A program made the translations under genes and the position numbers. A model generated the notes under the pieces. The model was not told the origin of the DNA, ran no database searches, and saw only the letters and a list, made by a program, of their open reading frames with translations. A stretch of 10,490 nucleotides of DNA from Baffinella frigidus (lineage: Eukaryota > Cryptophyceae > Cryptomonadales > Baffinellaceae): the NCBI GenBank assembly GCA_026770585.1, contig MU646795.1, positions 174,935 through 185,424 of the forward strand, read 5' to 3'. Below, one piece after another: positions 1 through 6,240 of the stretch (within the stretch, counting starts at the first letter, position 1; every line of letters begins with the position of its first letter).

Positions 1-115
1 GAGAGAGAGAGAGAGAGGATAGCCTGAGATCTTGCTATCGGTGTGCAAGGCCTCCATGCGCATGTGGCGCGTCAAGGTGTCAGAGAGCGCGCGCGAGAGA
101 GCGAGGGAGATGGAG

Positions 116-158
<43 letters not shown>

Positions 159-353
159 TATACAGAGACAGAGACAGAGACAGAGACAGAGACAGAGACA
201 GAGACAGAGACAGATAGATAGAGAGAGACAGACAAACAGAGAGACAGACAGAGAGACAGACAGAGAGCGAGCGAGCAAGAGCGAGAAAGAGGATAGCGCG
301 AGATCTTTCTATCGGTGTGCAAGGCCTCCATGCGCATGTGGCGCGTCAAGGTG
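1..353. repeat. Microsatellite block between two copies of a 62 bp unit
   Basis: The block starts with (GA)n and continues with (GATA)n at about 115-144, (GA)n at 144-158, an ACAGAG hexamer array at about 162-212 and GACA/GAGA-rich sequence to about 290. It is flanked by two nearly identical 62 bp units at 18-79 and 292-353, both containing CGGTGTGCAAGGCCTCCATG followed by CGCATGTGGCGCGTCAAGG. Long Ser/Leu-rich frames across it only translate the microsatellite and are not taken as genes. Confidence 0.9.
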
Positions 354-508
354 AGAATTTTCGGGGTTTGGGTTAGCAGAGGCTTCCCGAAATTCGCTCT
401 CCCACAGGTGTAAACCTCAGACTGGTCAAAAACTGTGAACACGTTTTTACGGACCTCGATCCTGGTACAGTTTTTCGCAGAAAAGGGAGAGGAAGTATGC
501 GGTGTCTG

Positions 509-568
509 GATTTTGAGATCTTCCTGTCGGTGTGCAAGGCTTCCATGCGCATATGGCGCCTCACGGTG
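509..568. repeat. Third, diverged copy of the 62 bp unit
   Basis: This 60 bp stretch aligns with the units at 18-79 and 292-353. It shares GAGATCTT, CGGTGTGCAAGG and CCATGCGCAT but carries several substitutions (for example CATATGGCGCCTCACGG for CATGTGGCGCGTCAAGG), so it is older. Like the first copy it runs straight into a GT/GA microsatellite. Between copies 2 and 3 (354-508) lies unique sequence in which I see no gene. Confidence 0.8.
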
Positions 569-610
569 TGTGTGTGAGAGAGAGCGAGAGAGAACAATTT
601 TTATTATTAT

Positions 611-641
<31 letters not shown>

Positions 642-650
642 GAAAGAGGC
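566..650. repeat. Composite microsatellite (GT)n-(GA)n-(TTA)n-(TA)n-(GA)n
   Basis: A short GT run, a GA run, a TTATTATTATTA run, an alternating TA run and a second GA run follow one another directly. From 650 to 790 the sequence is unique and no gene is visible. Confidence 0.9.
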
Positions 651-792
651 AGCGAGAGACAGCGAGGAGAGTCACGATGAGGCGTTGCGGGTTTGGGGGG
701 TTCGTTGAGAGGTTTTCTTGCCCTGCCTGAGTGAGAAAACTCACCCAAAAATGAACCAGATCCACCACACTCAGGGGGTGTTGACCTATTTT

Positions 793-1208
793 CCTGAACC
801 CTGAACCCTAAACCCTGAACCCTGAACCCTAAACCCCAAACCCCAAACCCTAAACCCTAAACCCTAAACCCTAAACCCTACACCCTAAACCCTGAACCCT
901 AAACCCTATACCCTGAATCCTAAACCCTAAACCCGCAACCTTAAACCCTCAACCTCAGACCCTAAACCCTTAACCCAAAACCCTAAGCCCTACACCCTAC
1001 ACCCTACACCCTGAACCCTACACCCTGAACCCCAAACCCTAAAACCTCAAACCTAAACCTTAAACCCTAAACCCTGACATCGTGGGTGTCATGTTGGTTT
1101 CGATCGTGACAAAATGCAGTTTTCTCTCCATCAACCCTAGAACCTAAACCATATACCCCAACCCCCAAAACCTAAACCCTGAACCCTGAACCCGAAAGCC
1201 CAAACGCC
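793..1208. repeat. Degenerate telomere-like array, CCCTAAA / CCCTGAA type
   Basis: The plus strand is built of seven-base units, mainly CCCTAAA, CCCTGAA, CCCTACA and CCCCAAA. A run of perfect CCCTAAA units lies at about 848-877. The array is interrupted by unique sequence at about 1078-1130 and resumes to about 1208. CCCTAAA is the C-rich strand of the TTTAGGG telomere motif used by plants and several algal and alveolate groups. The mixed units, and unique DNA on both sides, point to an interstitial or subtelomeric array, not a functional chromosome end. Confidence 0.85.
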
Positions 1209-1275
1209 AACCCCTACACCAGGACGGCATATTACTGCGCGTCGTCAGCTGCGGTTTCTCCGTGAATCAGGTCCG

Positions 1276-1640
1276 CTAAACCCCAACCCGAAACCCCAAC
1301 CCCGAACTCCGAACCCCGAAACCCGAAACCCGACCCCCGAAACCCGAAACCCGAACACCGAACCCCGAACACCGAACACCGAACACCGAACACCGAACAC
1401 CGAACCCTGCACCCCGCACCCCGCAAACCGCACCCCGAAACCCGAACCCCCCGAAACCCGAAACCCAAACCCCGAAACTCGAAAACCGAAACCCAAACCC
1501 CGAAACCCGAAACCCGAAACTCGAAGACTGATGCCCGAAACCCGGAAACCCGAGCCCGAAACCCGAAACCTGGAAACCGGAACCCGAAACACGAAACGCG
1601 CAACATGAAATACGAAACCCTGAACTCCACACCCTGAACT
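1276..1640. repeat. Degenerate heptamer array, CCCGAAA / CACCGAA type
   Basis: This is the continuation of the telomere-like array with another dominant unit. CCCGAAA prevails, with a block of about six CACCGAA units near 1363-1402 and a CACCCCG-rich block near 1405-1435. Period seven is kept. A 65 bp unique stretch (about 1209-1275) separates it from the CCCTAAA section. The long minus-strand frames rich in Gly-Phe-Arg-Val-Ser only translate the seven-base repeat in three frames and are not genes. Confidence 0.85.
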
Positions 1641-1659
1641 CTGCAGGAGTTGCTCGAAA

Positions 1660-1743
1660 CTAAGGACACGCGCCGCCTTAGGGTCCTACAGTAGGGCTAG
1701 TCCTAGGAGCATAGGACAACCCTAGGGGCAGTGCGTGTCTTAG
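1660..1743. mobile_element. Small inverted-repeat element with the shared core
   Basis: The ends are imperfect inverted repeats: CTAAGGACACGCGCCGCC on the left, and on the right the reverse complement of CTAAGACACGCACTGCC. The inside holds GGGTCCTACAGTAGGG and CCTAGG motifs, the core also present in the other small elements of this window. At 84 bp and without coding capacity it fits a MITE-like element. The target duplication is not clear. Confidence 0.55.
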
Positions 1744-1794
1744 ATTTGGATTAACCTGCCACGCCAGAGGGCTCGAGGAAAACCGACGCCTTAT

Positions 1795-1814
1795 CCACGA
1801 CAGATCTGTCGTGG
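1795..1814. repeat. Perfect 20 bp palindrome
   Basis: The sequence CCACGACAGATCTGTCGTGG equals its own reverse complement and is centred on a BglII-type AGATCT. It is flanked by unique sequence and no nearby gene explains it. Confidence 0.8.
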
Positions 1815-1957
1815 TTGACTTAAGAATTCAAGGGATTTCCCCTGAAAGATGTCAAAAGTGGATGTTTCGAGCGCTGTGGCGTGGCATGTACCCTCTCGTT
1901 GGTGGCACCAGCCCTCCGAAGTGACGCATGGTGGTCGTGTTGCCAAACCTGATGTTT

Positions 1958-1959
1958 CG

Positions 1960-1990
<31 letters not shown>

Positions 1991-2036
1991 TCCCGCCATC
2001 TCTCCCTCTCTCTCTCCCTCCCTCTCTCTCTCCCTT
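1958..2036. repeat. (CT)n / CCCT-rich microsatellite
   Basis: A run of CT dinucleotides passes into CTCTCCCT-type repeats. Similar words flank it: CCAAACCTGATGTTTCG at about 1944 before it, and CCAAACCTGATTTGCC at about 2073 after it. The open frames here, Ser/Leu-rich or Glu/Arg-rich, are products of the repeat. Confidence 0.9.
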
Positions 2037-2106
2037 CACAAGCCTGCCGCGGGGCCCCTTTGGGGGTCCTGGCCAAACCTGATTTGCCAAACCCGATTCC
2101 CCTGCA

Positions 2107-2172
2107 GGGTCCTGGGAGGGCGCGCCGTCGTATGCCGTTTCGGGGGGGGCGTTTTCGTATGAACCAGGCCGC
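2107..2172. mobile_element. Possible decayed right half of a family A element
   Basis: A G-run followed by GGCGTTTTCGTATGAACCAGG resembles the right half of family A (GGCGCTTTCTTATGAGCGAGG). GGGTCCTGGGAGGG upstream resembles the inner core. No matching left end is visible, so this would be a truncated and diverged copy. Confidence 0.35.
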
Positions 2173-2337
2173 TCGGAACACGTCGGGGAACCGTGCTTGA
2201 GTTAATTATTGGATTCTTGCCCCCAAAACACGCCGAAAGTCAGCAATATGTCCACCCCCCCCCCGGATTTCTGGGGAGGGACGTGACTCGTAGCCTACCG
2301 AGTGGTACCTGACCAGGGGGGTACTCAACGTTAAGAC

Positions 2338-2402
2338 TGTAGAAACCCCCCTATGTCCCTACGGATTGCCTACCGTAGGGTCCTGGGTCTCATCGCTCAG
2401 GA
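2338..2402. mobile_element. Core fragment of a family B element
   Basis: The stretch with CCCCCCTATGTCCCTACGG and TTGCCTACCGTAGGGTCCT closely matches the centre of the family B elements at 4093-4245 and 6615-6775, but neither outer inverted repeat is present. It is a truncated copy. From 2173 to 2337 and from 2403 to 2620 I see no gene; the second stretch contains a short duplicated word CAACTTATGGTCG at about 2547-2573. Confidence 0.65.
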
Positions 2403-2622
2403 TTTATGACTGGCATCCCCGCGGCAGGCTAGGTTCAGGAGAGAGACTGTTGTGACTAGACTCAGGAGAGAGGCCGTTATCACTACCGCCACGGCCGCCA
2501 TGTATGCACCCCCACCGAGGTCATGCCACCCACGTCAAAGTCAACAACTTATGGTCGACAACTTATGGTCGTCCGCACGATAGTCAAGCAGTGCACGCAC
2601 AACCCCCGCGTCGCCGTGCGTA

Positions 2623-2723
2623 TCCCTGAAGTGGCGATTAGGATCGTACCCCCTACCGTAGGGCCCTTGGACCTGCCTAGGACCTTGCGTGGGTCTTTTA
2701 AGACCCCCTCGCCACTCAAGGGA
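2623..2723. mobile_element. Family C element, copy 1
   Basis: A 101 bp element bounded by the 15 bp inverted repeats TCCCTGAAGTGGCGA (2623-2637) and TCGCCACTCAAGGGA (2709-2723). The inside has CCTACCGTAGGGCCCTTGG and CCTGCCTAGGACCTT, which are the inner core motifs. The copy at 6241-6345 has the same termini, with the inside in the opposite orientation. It has no coding capacity and is probably a MITE-like non-autonomous element. Confidence 0.8.
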
Positions 2724-2780
2724 AAACGTATTCGATGTCATGCAGGTCTAGCAACTTCACGATGATGCACTGCGACGTCA

Positions 2781-2876
2781 TGGGGAATGTACAGTATCTA
2801 AAAGGAATATATAGCATTTAAAAACTATAGTATTTAAAAGGATCTCCCCCGGGGAATATACAGTATGTGAAAGGAT
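2781..2876. repeat. Direct repeat of an AT-rich word
   Basis: GGAATGTACAGTATCTAAAAGGA (cited as a position at 2781-2803) recurs almost unchanged at 2853-2875, and a weaker version, TATAGTATTTAAAAGGAT, lies between them near 2826-2843. The segment is AT-rich compared with its surroundings. No gene is visible. Confidence 0.7.
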
Positions 2877-2887
2877 GTTGCCCGTGG

Positions 2888-3066
2888 CAGGTGGGCTTTG
2901 GGCCGTCGGGGCAGCACATCGTGACCGCCTCAGCCACGCGCTGCAAGGTCTGTCAATCCCCGCGGTGGCCTACCAAGGTTTCGTTGGGGCCGCAATTCTG
3001 GGTGTTCCGTGACCAATTTGCGTTTGGAAAATGTGAACCGGCTGGGCAGCACATCGTCACCGCCTC
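2888..3066 (+). pseudogene. Possible remnant of a WD40-repeat protein gene
   Basis: One plus-strand frame reads FGPSGQHIVTAS at about 2895-2930, and the same frame reads PAGQHIVTAS again about 134 bases later (3037-3066). F-S-P-D-G-Q-x-I-V-T-A-S is the typical start of a WD40 beta-propeller blade, and WD40 blades are about 40-45 residues apart, which fits the spacing. The Trp-Asp ends of the blades are not visible, there is no plausible gene start or end, and the frame soon closes. The match is short and could be chance within a duplicated sequence, so this is a tentative call. Confidence 0.3.
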
Positions 3067-3230
3067 CGAGCGATTCAAGACAATTCGGCAGAACATCTAA
3101 ATTATGTGGAGCTTTTGAAGACGAATTAAATTATACTGTTGATGTTCGCAACTTAAAATATTACCTTGAGCAAGGAATGGAATTAATTAAAGTTAATAAG
3201 TGTTTGCAATATGCCAAGCGCTGCAAGGTC
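2910..3230. repeat. Duplicated GC-rich unit, second copy split by an insertion
   Basis: Copy 1 reads GGGCAGCACATCGTGACCGCCTC (2910-2932), six bases, then GCGCTGCAAGGTC (2939-2951). Copy 2 has the same left part at 3044-3066 (one base different) and the same right part, GCGCTGCAAGGTC, at 3218-3230, but 151 bases lie between the two where copy 1 has six. This marks the insertion boundaries at 3067 and 3217. Confidence 0.75.
3067..3217 (+). pseudogene. Inserted fragment resembling a Polinton-type family B DNA polymerase
   Basis: This 151 bp stretch is clearly AT-rich in a GC-rich window. The plus-strand frame from about 3099 reads KLCGAFEDELNYTVDVRN and continues with LKYYLEQGMELIKVNK. This resembles the conserved stretch ahead of palm motif B in protein-primed family B DNA polymerases of Polinton/Maverick elements and related viruses, where a Lys-Leu start, a Tyr-x-V-x-x-R-N-L core and a Y-L-x-x-G-x-x-L-x-K block follow in this order. 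The catalytic motifs A, B and C are absent, and the frame runs into the repeated GC-rich sequence on both sides, so it is only a non-functional fragment. The similarity is recognised by eye and covers only about 40 residues; a related polymerase from another mobile element or virus would look alike. Confidence 0.5.
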
Positions 3231-3339
3231 AGTCTATTTGGTCTCGCCAATGTAGTGCGCCCGGGGTCTTTCTTGCTCGAAAGTTGACGGGGTTGTACCG
3301 CACACCCAGCGTGTCAACTTAGGAATAGCCCGCCAACCT

Positions 3340-3516
3340 AGAATGCTAGAGGATCCTATTTACATGTGGGGTTATAAATGTTTGTACCAGGATAGGGTGT
3401 TCCAACCTCACGCCTGTGCTAATTTCGCAAAGTTACGTGACCAATCAACGAGAGTGACTAAACCAATGCCCACCGTTAAAAGCACATCGGTTTTAACGAG
3501 GCCGCTCTAGCATTCT
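3340..3516. mobile_element. Possible foldback element with 12 bp inverted ends
   Basis: AGAATGCTAGAG (3340-3351) and its exact reverse complement CTCTAGCATTCT (3505-3516) bound 165 bp of moderately AT-rich unique sequence. A smaller hairpin, CGTTAAAA/TTTTAACG, lies inside at 3474-3498. No open frame and no second copy are seen, so the element nature is uncertain. Confidence 0.4.
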
Positions 3517-3620
3517 CGTGTGGGACAGTGTTTTTAATTGGGTCTGATTCCGCATTCAATTCATTCCACGCTGCCCCCCCCCCCCCGGTGTGTTACTACC
3601 AACACGGCCGTCATGCACCT

Positions 3621-3724
3621 CCACCGAGGCTGTGTCTGAGCAGGACACACCTCAGTCACACCTCAGTCACACCTCAGTCCCACCTCAGTCACACCGCAGT
3701 CCCTGCTTAGACACAGCCTCGGTG
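3621..3724. repeat. Inverted repeat enclosing 11 bp tandem repeats
   Basis: The arms are about 23 bp, with CCACCGAGGCTGTGTCTGAG (3621-3640) on the left and its near-complement CTTAGACACAGCCTCGGTGG (about 3705-3724) on the right. Between them are about four to five units of TCACACCTCAG (variants TCCCACCTCAG, TCACACCGCAG). GTGTGTCTGAGCAGG follows again at 3726-3740. The word before the left arm, CACGGCCGTCATG, also occurs in similar form near 2489-2501, next to another CCACCGAGG. Confidence 0.75.
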
Positions 3725-3766
3725 GGTGTGTCTGAGCAGGACCTAGTGCGTGTCCTTCTTGACGAG

Positions 3767-3887
3767 TACAGGGGTTCCTCGCTCATAAGAAACCGCCGCC
3801 CCCCCTAGGACCACCATAGGGTCCTAAGCTATCCTTACTGTAGGGTCCTAGGAGGAGGCGTTTTTTTATGAGCGAGGTACCCCTGTA
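3767..3887. mobile_element. Family A TA-flanked MITE-like element, copy 1
   Basis: A 121 bp element flanked by TA. The left end reads CAGGGGTTCCTCGCTCATAA and the right end TTATGAGCGAGGTACCCCTG, giving inverted repeats of about 30 bp. A C-run follows the left arm (AAACCGCC...), and the inside holds CTAGGACCACCATAGGG and TTACTGTAGGGTCCTAGG. A TA target duplication is known from Tc1/mariner-superfamily elements, so a non-autonomous element moved by such a transposase is the likely class. This copy is diverged inside (TCCTAAGCTATCCTTACTG). Confidence 0.8.
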
Positions 3888-3910
3888 TCCCCTGTCCGCG
3901 GACTTGTTCT

Positions 3911-4062
3911 AATTTCATCTGGACAGATAACTGAATCAGTTCCCCAATTAGCGTTTTCATTTAATTAAGAGACCTTATTAAATTTACTATGCCCTAACTA
4001 ATTTATCCAATGCAACTTCCTGTTAAAAAGGAACTGATTCAGTTATCTTTCGAGATGAAATT
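3911..4062. mobile_element. AT-rich foldback element with 33 bp inverted ends
   Basis: Arms at 3911-3943 and 4030-4062 are inverted copies. Each contains ATAACTGAATCAGTTCC and AATTTCATCT, with only a few mismatches in the middle of the arm (GGACAG against CGAAAG). The 86 bp inside is AT-rich without a frame. Short, AT-rich and with long inverted ends, this is a MITE type unrelated to families A-C. It is followed at 4063 by CATTCCATGCTGC, a word also found near 3564 and, in part, near 4394. Confidence 0.75.
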
Positions 4063-4092
4063 CATTCCATGCTGCTTCCCCATCAGGTCCAA

Positions 4093-4245
4093 ACAGCGGA
4101 CTACGAAGAGATTTTCGGCCCAAACCGGGCCACCTTTCCGTTACCTTATCCGTAGGAACCCCCTATGTTCCTACGGGTTGCCTACGGTAGGGTCGTAGTT
4201 CTTATCGCGTAGGGGTTATTCGAAAACCCTTCGAAGTCCGCTGTG
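4093..4245. mobile_element. Family B element, copy 1
   Basis: About 153 bp with inverted ends ACAGCGGACTACGAAG on the left and CTTCGAAGTCCGCTGT on the right. Next to the left end is ATTTTCGGCCCAAACCGGGC and then CCACCTTTCCGTTACCTTA; the centre has CCCTATGTTCCTACGG and TTGCCTACGGTAGGGTCG. The element at 6615-6775 is the same family in reverse orientation. It has no coding capacity. Confidence 0.8.
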
Positions 4246-4990
4246 TCGTGTGGAGGCGCCTTGCCGGCGTGTGTCTTCGCCGGAGAGATTTGCGCGCGCG
4301 GGGTTTCCGTTACCTTATCTGTAGGTTTCCGTTGCCTTATCTGTAACGGGCGCTTCCCCTCGGGCCTTGTCAGCGCGGGTAGAAACTGATGTCATGCTGC
4401 CCCCCCCCTCAGGTGTGGGGTCCTGCCGGGCGAGGGGCGCACTCCAACGGCACCGTGTAGGTCATCTGGGCCCTTCAGGGCTTGAATGCTCCCCACATAG
4501 GCGGACACCCCGCCCTTGCGTGGAAAGGATCCGCAGGATGGCTGCACAGGGGGGCTTGATGTGATCCGAAAGGAAGCTTGGCCTTTCTGAATAACCAGTT
4601 CCAGTGTCCGCCGAAGGACCTAAAGGATGGCCCTGCTTTCCACGCCAGGCTCTTGGGTAGGGTATGCCAGGCGCGTTCTTGGAGCCATTGGCGCGTTCTT
4701 GGAGCCGTTTTCCTCTAAAAATTGACCTCTGAATACCGTTTTCCCTTGAAAAAAATCCTTTTGAATACCCCCCCCTCCAGCCCTGCGTGGGACGCATCCA
4801 GCCCTGCAGTGCTCAGTCGGTGTGAGGACCATCTCGGGACGAGCCCGCCTCTGGTTGAGAACATAAGTCATTTATGTAGACTTTAGGATGTTGGGCTGAG
4901 AGGGGATCCCCGGTGTGGGGAATACACTCATCATTGTTCTTAGTCGTGGCTGAACCTCAGGAATGGAGAAGCTTGCACTCCAACGGCACC
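4246..4990. other. Intergenic stretch without a recognised gene
   Basis: I see no convincing gene. TTTCCGTTACCTTATCTGTA and a near copy (TTTCCGTTGCCTTATCTGTA) lie in tandem at about 4306-4345 and match part of family B. GGCGCGTTCTTGGAGCC is directly repeated at 4670-4686 and 4690-4706. CCAGCCCTGC occurs twice near 4778-4806. GCACTCCAACGGCACC occurs near 4438 and again near 4976, just before the family A cluster. The open frames here are short, show no family signature and overlap on both strands. Confidence 0.6.
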
Positions 4991-4993
4991 TTG

Positions 4994-5113
4994 TACAGGG
5001 GTACCTCGCTCATAAGAAACCGCCTTCCCCCTAGGACCACCATACGCTCCTAGGCATAGGCCTACTGTAGGGTCCCTAGGGGGGCGCTTTCTTATGAGCG
5101 AGGTACCCCTGTA
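4994..5113. mobile_element. Family A element, copy 2 (first unit of a tandem duplication)
   Basis: A full 120 bp copy: TA, CAGGGGTACCTCGCTCATAA, AAACCGCC, inner CTAGGACCACCATACGCTCC and AGGCCTACTGTAGGGTCCCT, then TTATGAGCGAGGTACCCCTG and TA. It is followed by the 13 bp spacer TCTGTCAGGCGTG, after which the same element begins again. Confidence 0.9.
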
Positions 5114-5126
5114 TCTGTCAGGCGTG

Positions 5127-5246
5127 TACAGGGGTACCTCGCTCATAAGAAACCGCCCTCCCCCTAGGACCACCATAAGCTCCTAGGCATAGGCCTACTG
5201 TAGGGTCCCTAGGGGGGCGCTTTCTTATGAGCGAGGTACCCCTGTA
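5127..5246. mobile_element. Family A element, copy 3 (second unit of the tandem duplication)
   Basis: It begins exactly 133 bp after copy 2 and differs from it at only two positions in 133 bp including the spacer (CGCCCT for CGCCTT, CATAAGC for CATACGC). It is again followed by TCTGTCAGGCGTG. The pair therefore arose by tandem duplication, not by two independent insertions. Confidence 0.9.
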
Positions 5247-5259
5247 TCTGTCAGGCGTG

Positions 5260-5376
5260 TACAGGGGTACCTCGCTCATAAGAAACCGCCACCCCCTACG
5301 ACCCTACAGTAGGCCTATGCCTAGGGGTCTATGGCACCTATAGCTACTGGAGCTATTGGAGCTTTATTGAACGTAG
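5260..5376. mobile_element. Family A element, copy 4, right end lost
   Basis: It starts 133 bp after copy 3 with an intact left end. The inside is in the opposite orientation (GACCCTACAGTAGGCCTATG), and the right arm is missing. After GGTCTATGGCACC it turns into unrelated sequence with AGCTACTGGAGCTATTGGAG, which runs up to the next element at 5377. Confidence 0.75.
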
Positions 5377-5497
5377 TACAGGGGTACCTCGCTCATAAGA
5401 AACCGCCCCCCCCCTAGGACCACCATAGGGCCCCAGGCATAGGCCTACTGTAGGGTCCTAGGGTGGGTTGGTCTCTTATGAGCGAGGTACCCCTGTA
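5377..5497. mobile_element. Family A element, copy 5
   Basis: A 121 bp full-length copy with both TA flanks and both arms, a C-run after AAACCGCC, and inner CCATAGGGCCCCAGGCATAG and GCCTACTGTAGGGTCCTAGG. The right arm is slightly diverged (GGTTGGTCTCTTATGAGCG). Confidence 0.9.
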
Positions 5498-5715
5498 CGG
5501 CAGCCCGAGCGTTGCTGTGCCTTGTGGGCGGATCACGCCGGGTGTCAGGCGTGTAGAGAGAGTGGTAAGGTATTGCCAAGCAACCAGCGTCAGTGCCGCA
5601 CATGCTACGCACTGTACGCACCACTACTGTACCCCGTGTCGGCCGCTCATACCAGCATTTTCCGGATGGATTTTAACTCCACCTCCTACAAGTCAGGCGT
5701 GCAGAGTGCTCATGG
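5498..5715. other. Unique spacer between family A copies
   Basis: About 218 bp of unique sequence. The word TCAGGCGTG, which precedes element copies 3 and 4, occurs here twice without an element behind it (5545-5553, followed by TAGAG, and 5693-5701, followed by CAGAG). One plus-strand frame is Cys-rich (VLPSNQRQCRTCYALYAP) and vaguely recalls Cys-rich extracellular repeats, but it is short and cannot be assigned. Confidence 0.5.
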
Positions 5716-5836
5716 TCTCGCGCTACCTCGCTCATGAGAACCCCCCCCCCCCCTAGGACCCTACAGTAGGTCCATGCCTAGGGCCCTATGGTGGCCCTAG
5801 GGGGGGGCGGTTTCTCATGAGCGAGGTACCCCTGTA
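5716..5836. mobile_element. Family A element, copy 6, left end decayed
   Basis: The left arm is recognisable from CTACCTCGCTCATGAGAA, but its outer CAGGGG is lost. A long C-run follows, the inside is in reverse orientation (CTAGGACCCTACAGTAGG ... CCCTATGGTGGCCCTAGG), and the right arm CTCATGAGCGAGGTACCCCTG ends in TA at 5835-5836. That TA is also the start of the next copy. Confidence 0.8.
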
Positions 5837-5955
5837 CAGGTGTACCTCGCTCATAAGAAACCGCCTTCTCCTAGGACCCTACAGTAGGACTATGTCTAGG
5901 GCCCTGGTGTGGCCCTAGGGGAGGTGCGGTTTCTCATGAGCGAGGTACCCCTGTA
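5835..5955. mobile_element. Family A element, copy 7, sharing its TA with copy 6
   Basis: A 121 bp copy starting TACAGGTGTACCTCGCTCAT and ending GCGAGGTACCCCTGTA. The inside has the reverse orientation, as in copy 6. The two elements are joined head to tail with a single shared TA. Confidence 0.85.
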
Positions 5956-6013
5956 GGTCTTCGAGGACTGGAAGAGTGGACCAACTCATAAAGGTCTCTC
6001 AAGGCGACCAGTG

Positions 6014-6163
6014 TGGGGTGTGCGTGTGTGTGTTTGTGAGGGAGAGAGAGAGAGTGTGTGTGTGTGAGAGAGAGAGAAAGACAGAGAGAATGTGTGTGTG
6101 TGTGAGAGAGAGAGAGAGAATGAGTGTGTGTGTGTGAGAGAGAGAGAATGAGAGAGAGAGAGA

Positions 6164-6197
<34 letters not shown>

Positions 6198-6198
6198 T
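6014..6198. repeat. Compound (GT)n / (GA)n microsatellite
   Basis: Four to five alternating blocks of TGTGTG and GAGAGA with interspersed GAATGAG words. The long minus-strand frames of Ser-Leu and His-Thr repeats are translations of this tract. Confidence 0.95.
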
Positions 6199-6240
6199 GA
6201 CAGACCCGCCTCAGAATCTGGGGACAAGTCCCATGTAAGC

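Noticed and set aside
80-748. Minus-strand open frame of 222 codons
   Set aside because: Most of it is Ser/Leu/Tyr/Ile sequence from GA, GATA, TA and ACAGAG repeats; the rest has no family signature.
793-1640. A true chromosome end
   Set aside because: The units are degenerate and of mixed types, and unique DNA lies on both sides.
1232-1669. Three overlapping minus-strand open frames of up to 145 codons rich in Gly-Phe-Arg-Val-Ser
   Set aside because: They are translations of the CCCGAAA heptamer; a period of seven leaves all three frames open.
3340-3516. A tRNA or other structured RNA gene
   Set aside because: The paired 12-base ends do not fit a cloverleaf, and I find no T-arm consensus (GTTCRANNC) at the right distance.
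4940-5176. Repeated short peptides of the type MSEVPLY and YRGTSLIRKRPP in many frames
   Set aside because: They are read from the family A inverted ends (each end gives one peptide on each strand) and do not represent a protein family.
4994-5955. Regularly spaced similar repeats as a possible CRISPR array
   Set aside because: The units are 121 bp inverted-repeat elements with TA flanks and irregular spacers, and the window is eukaryotic.
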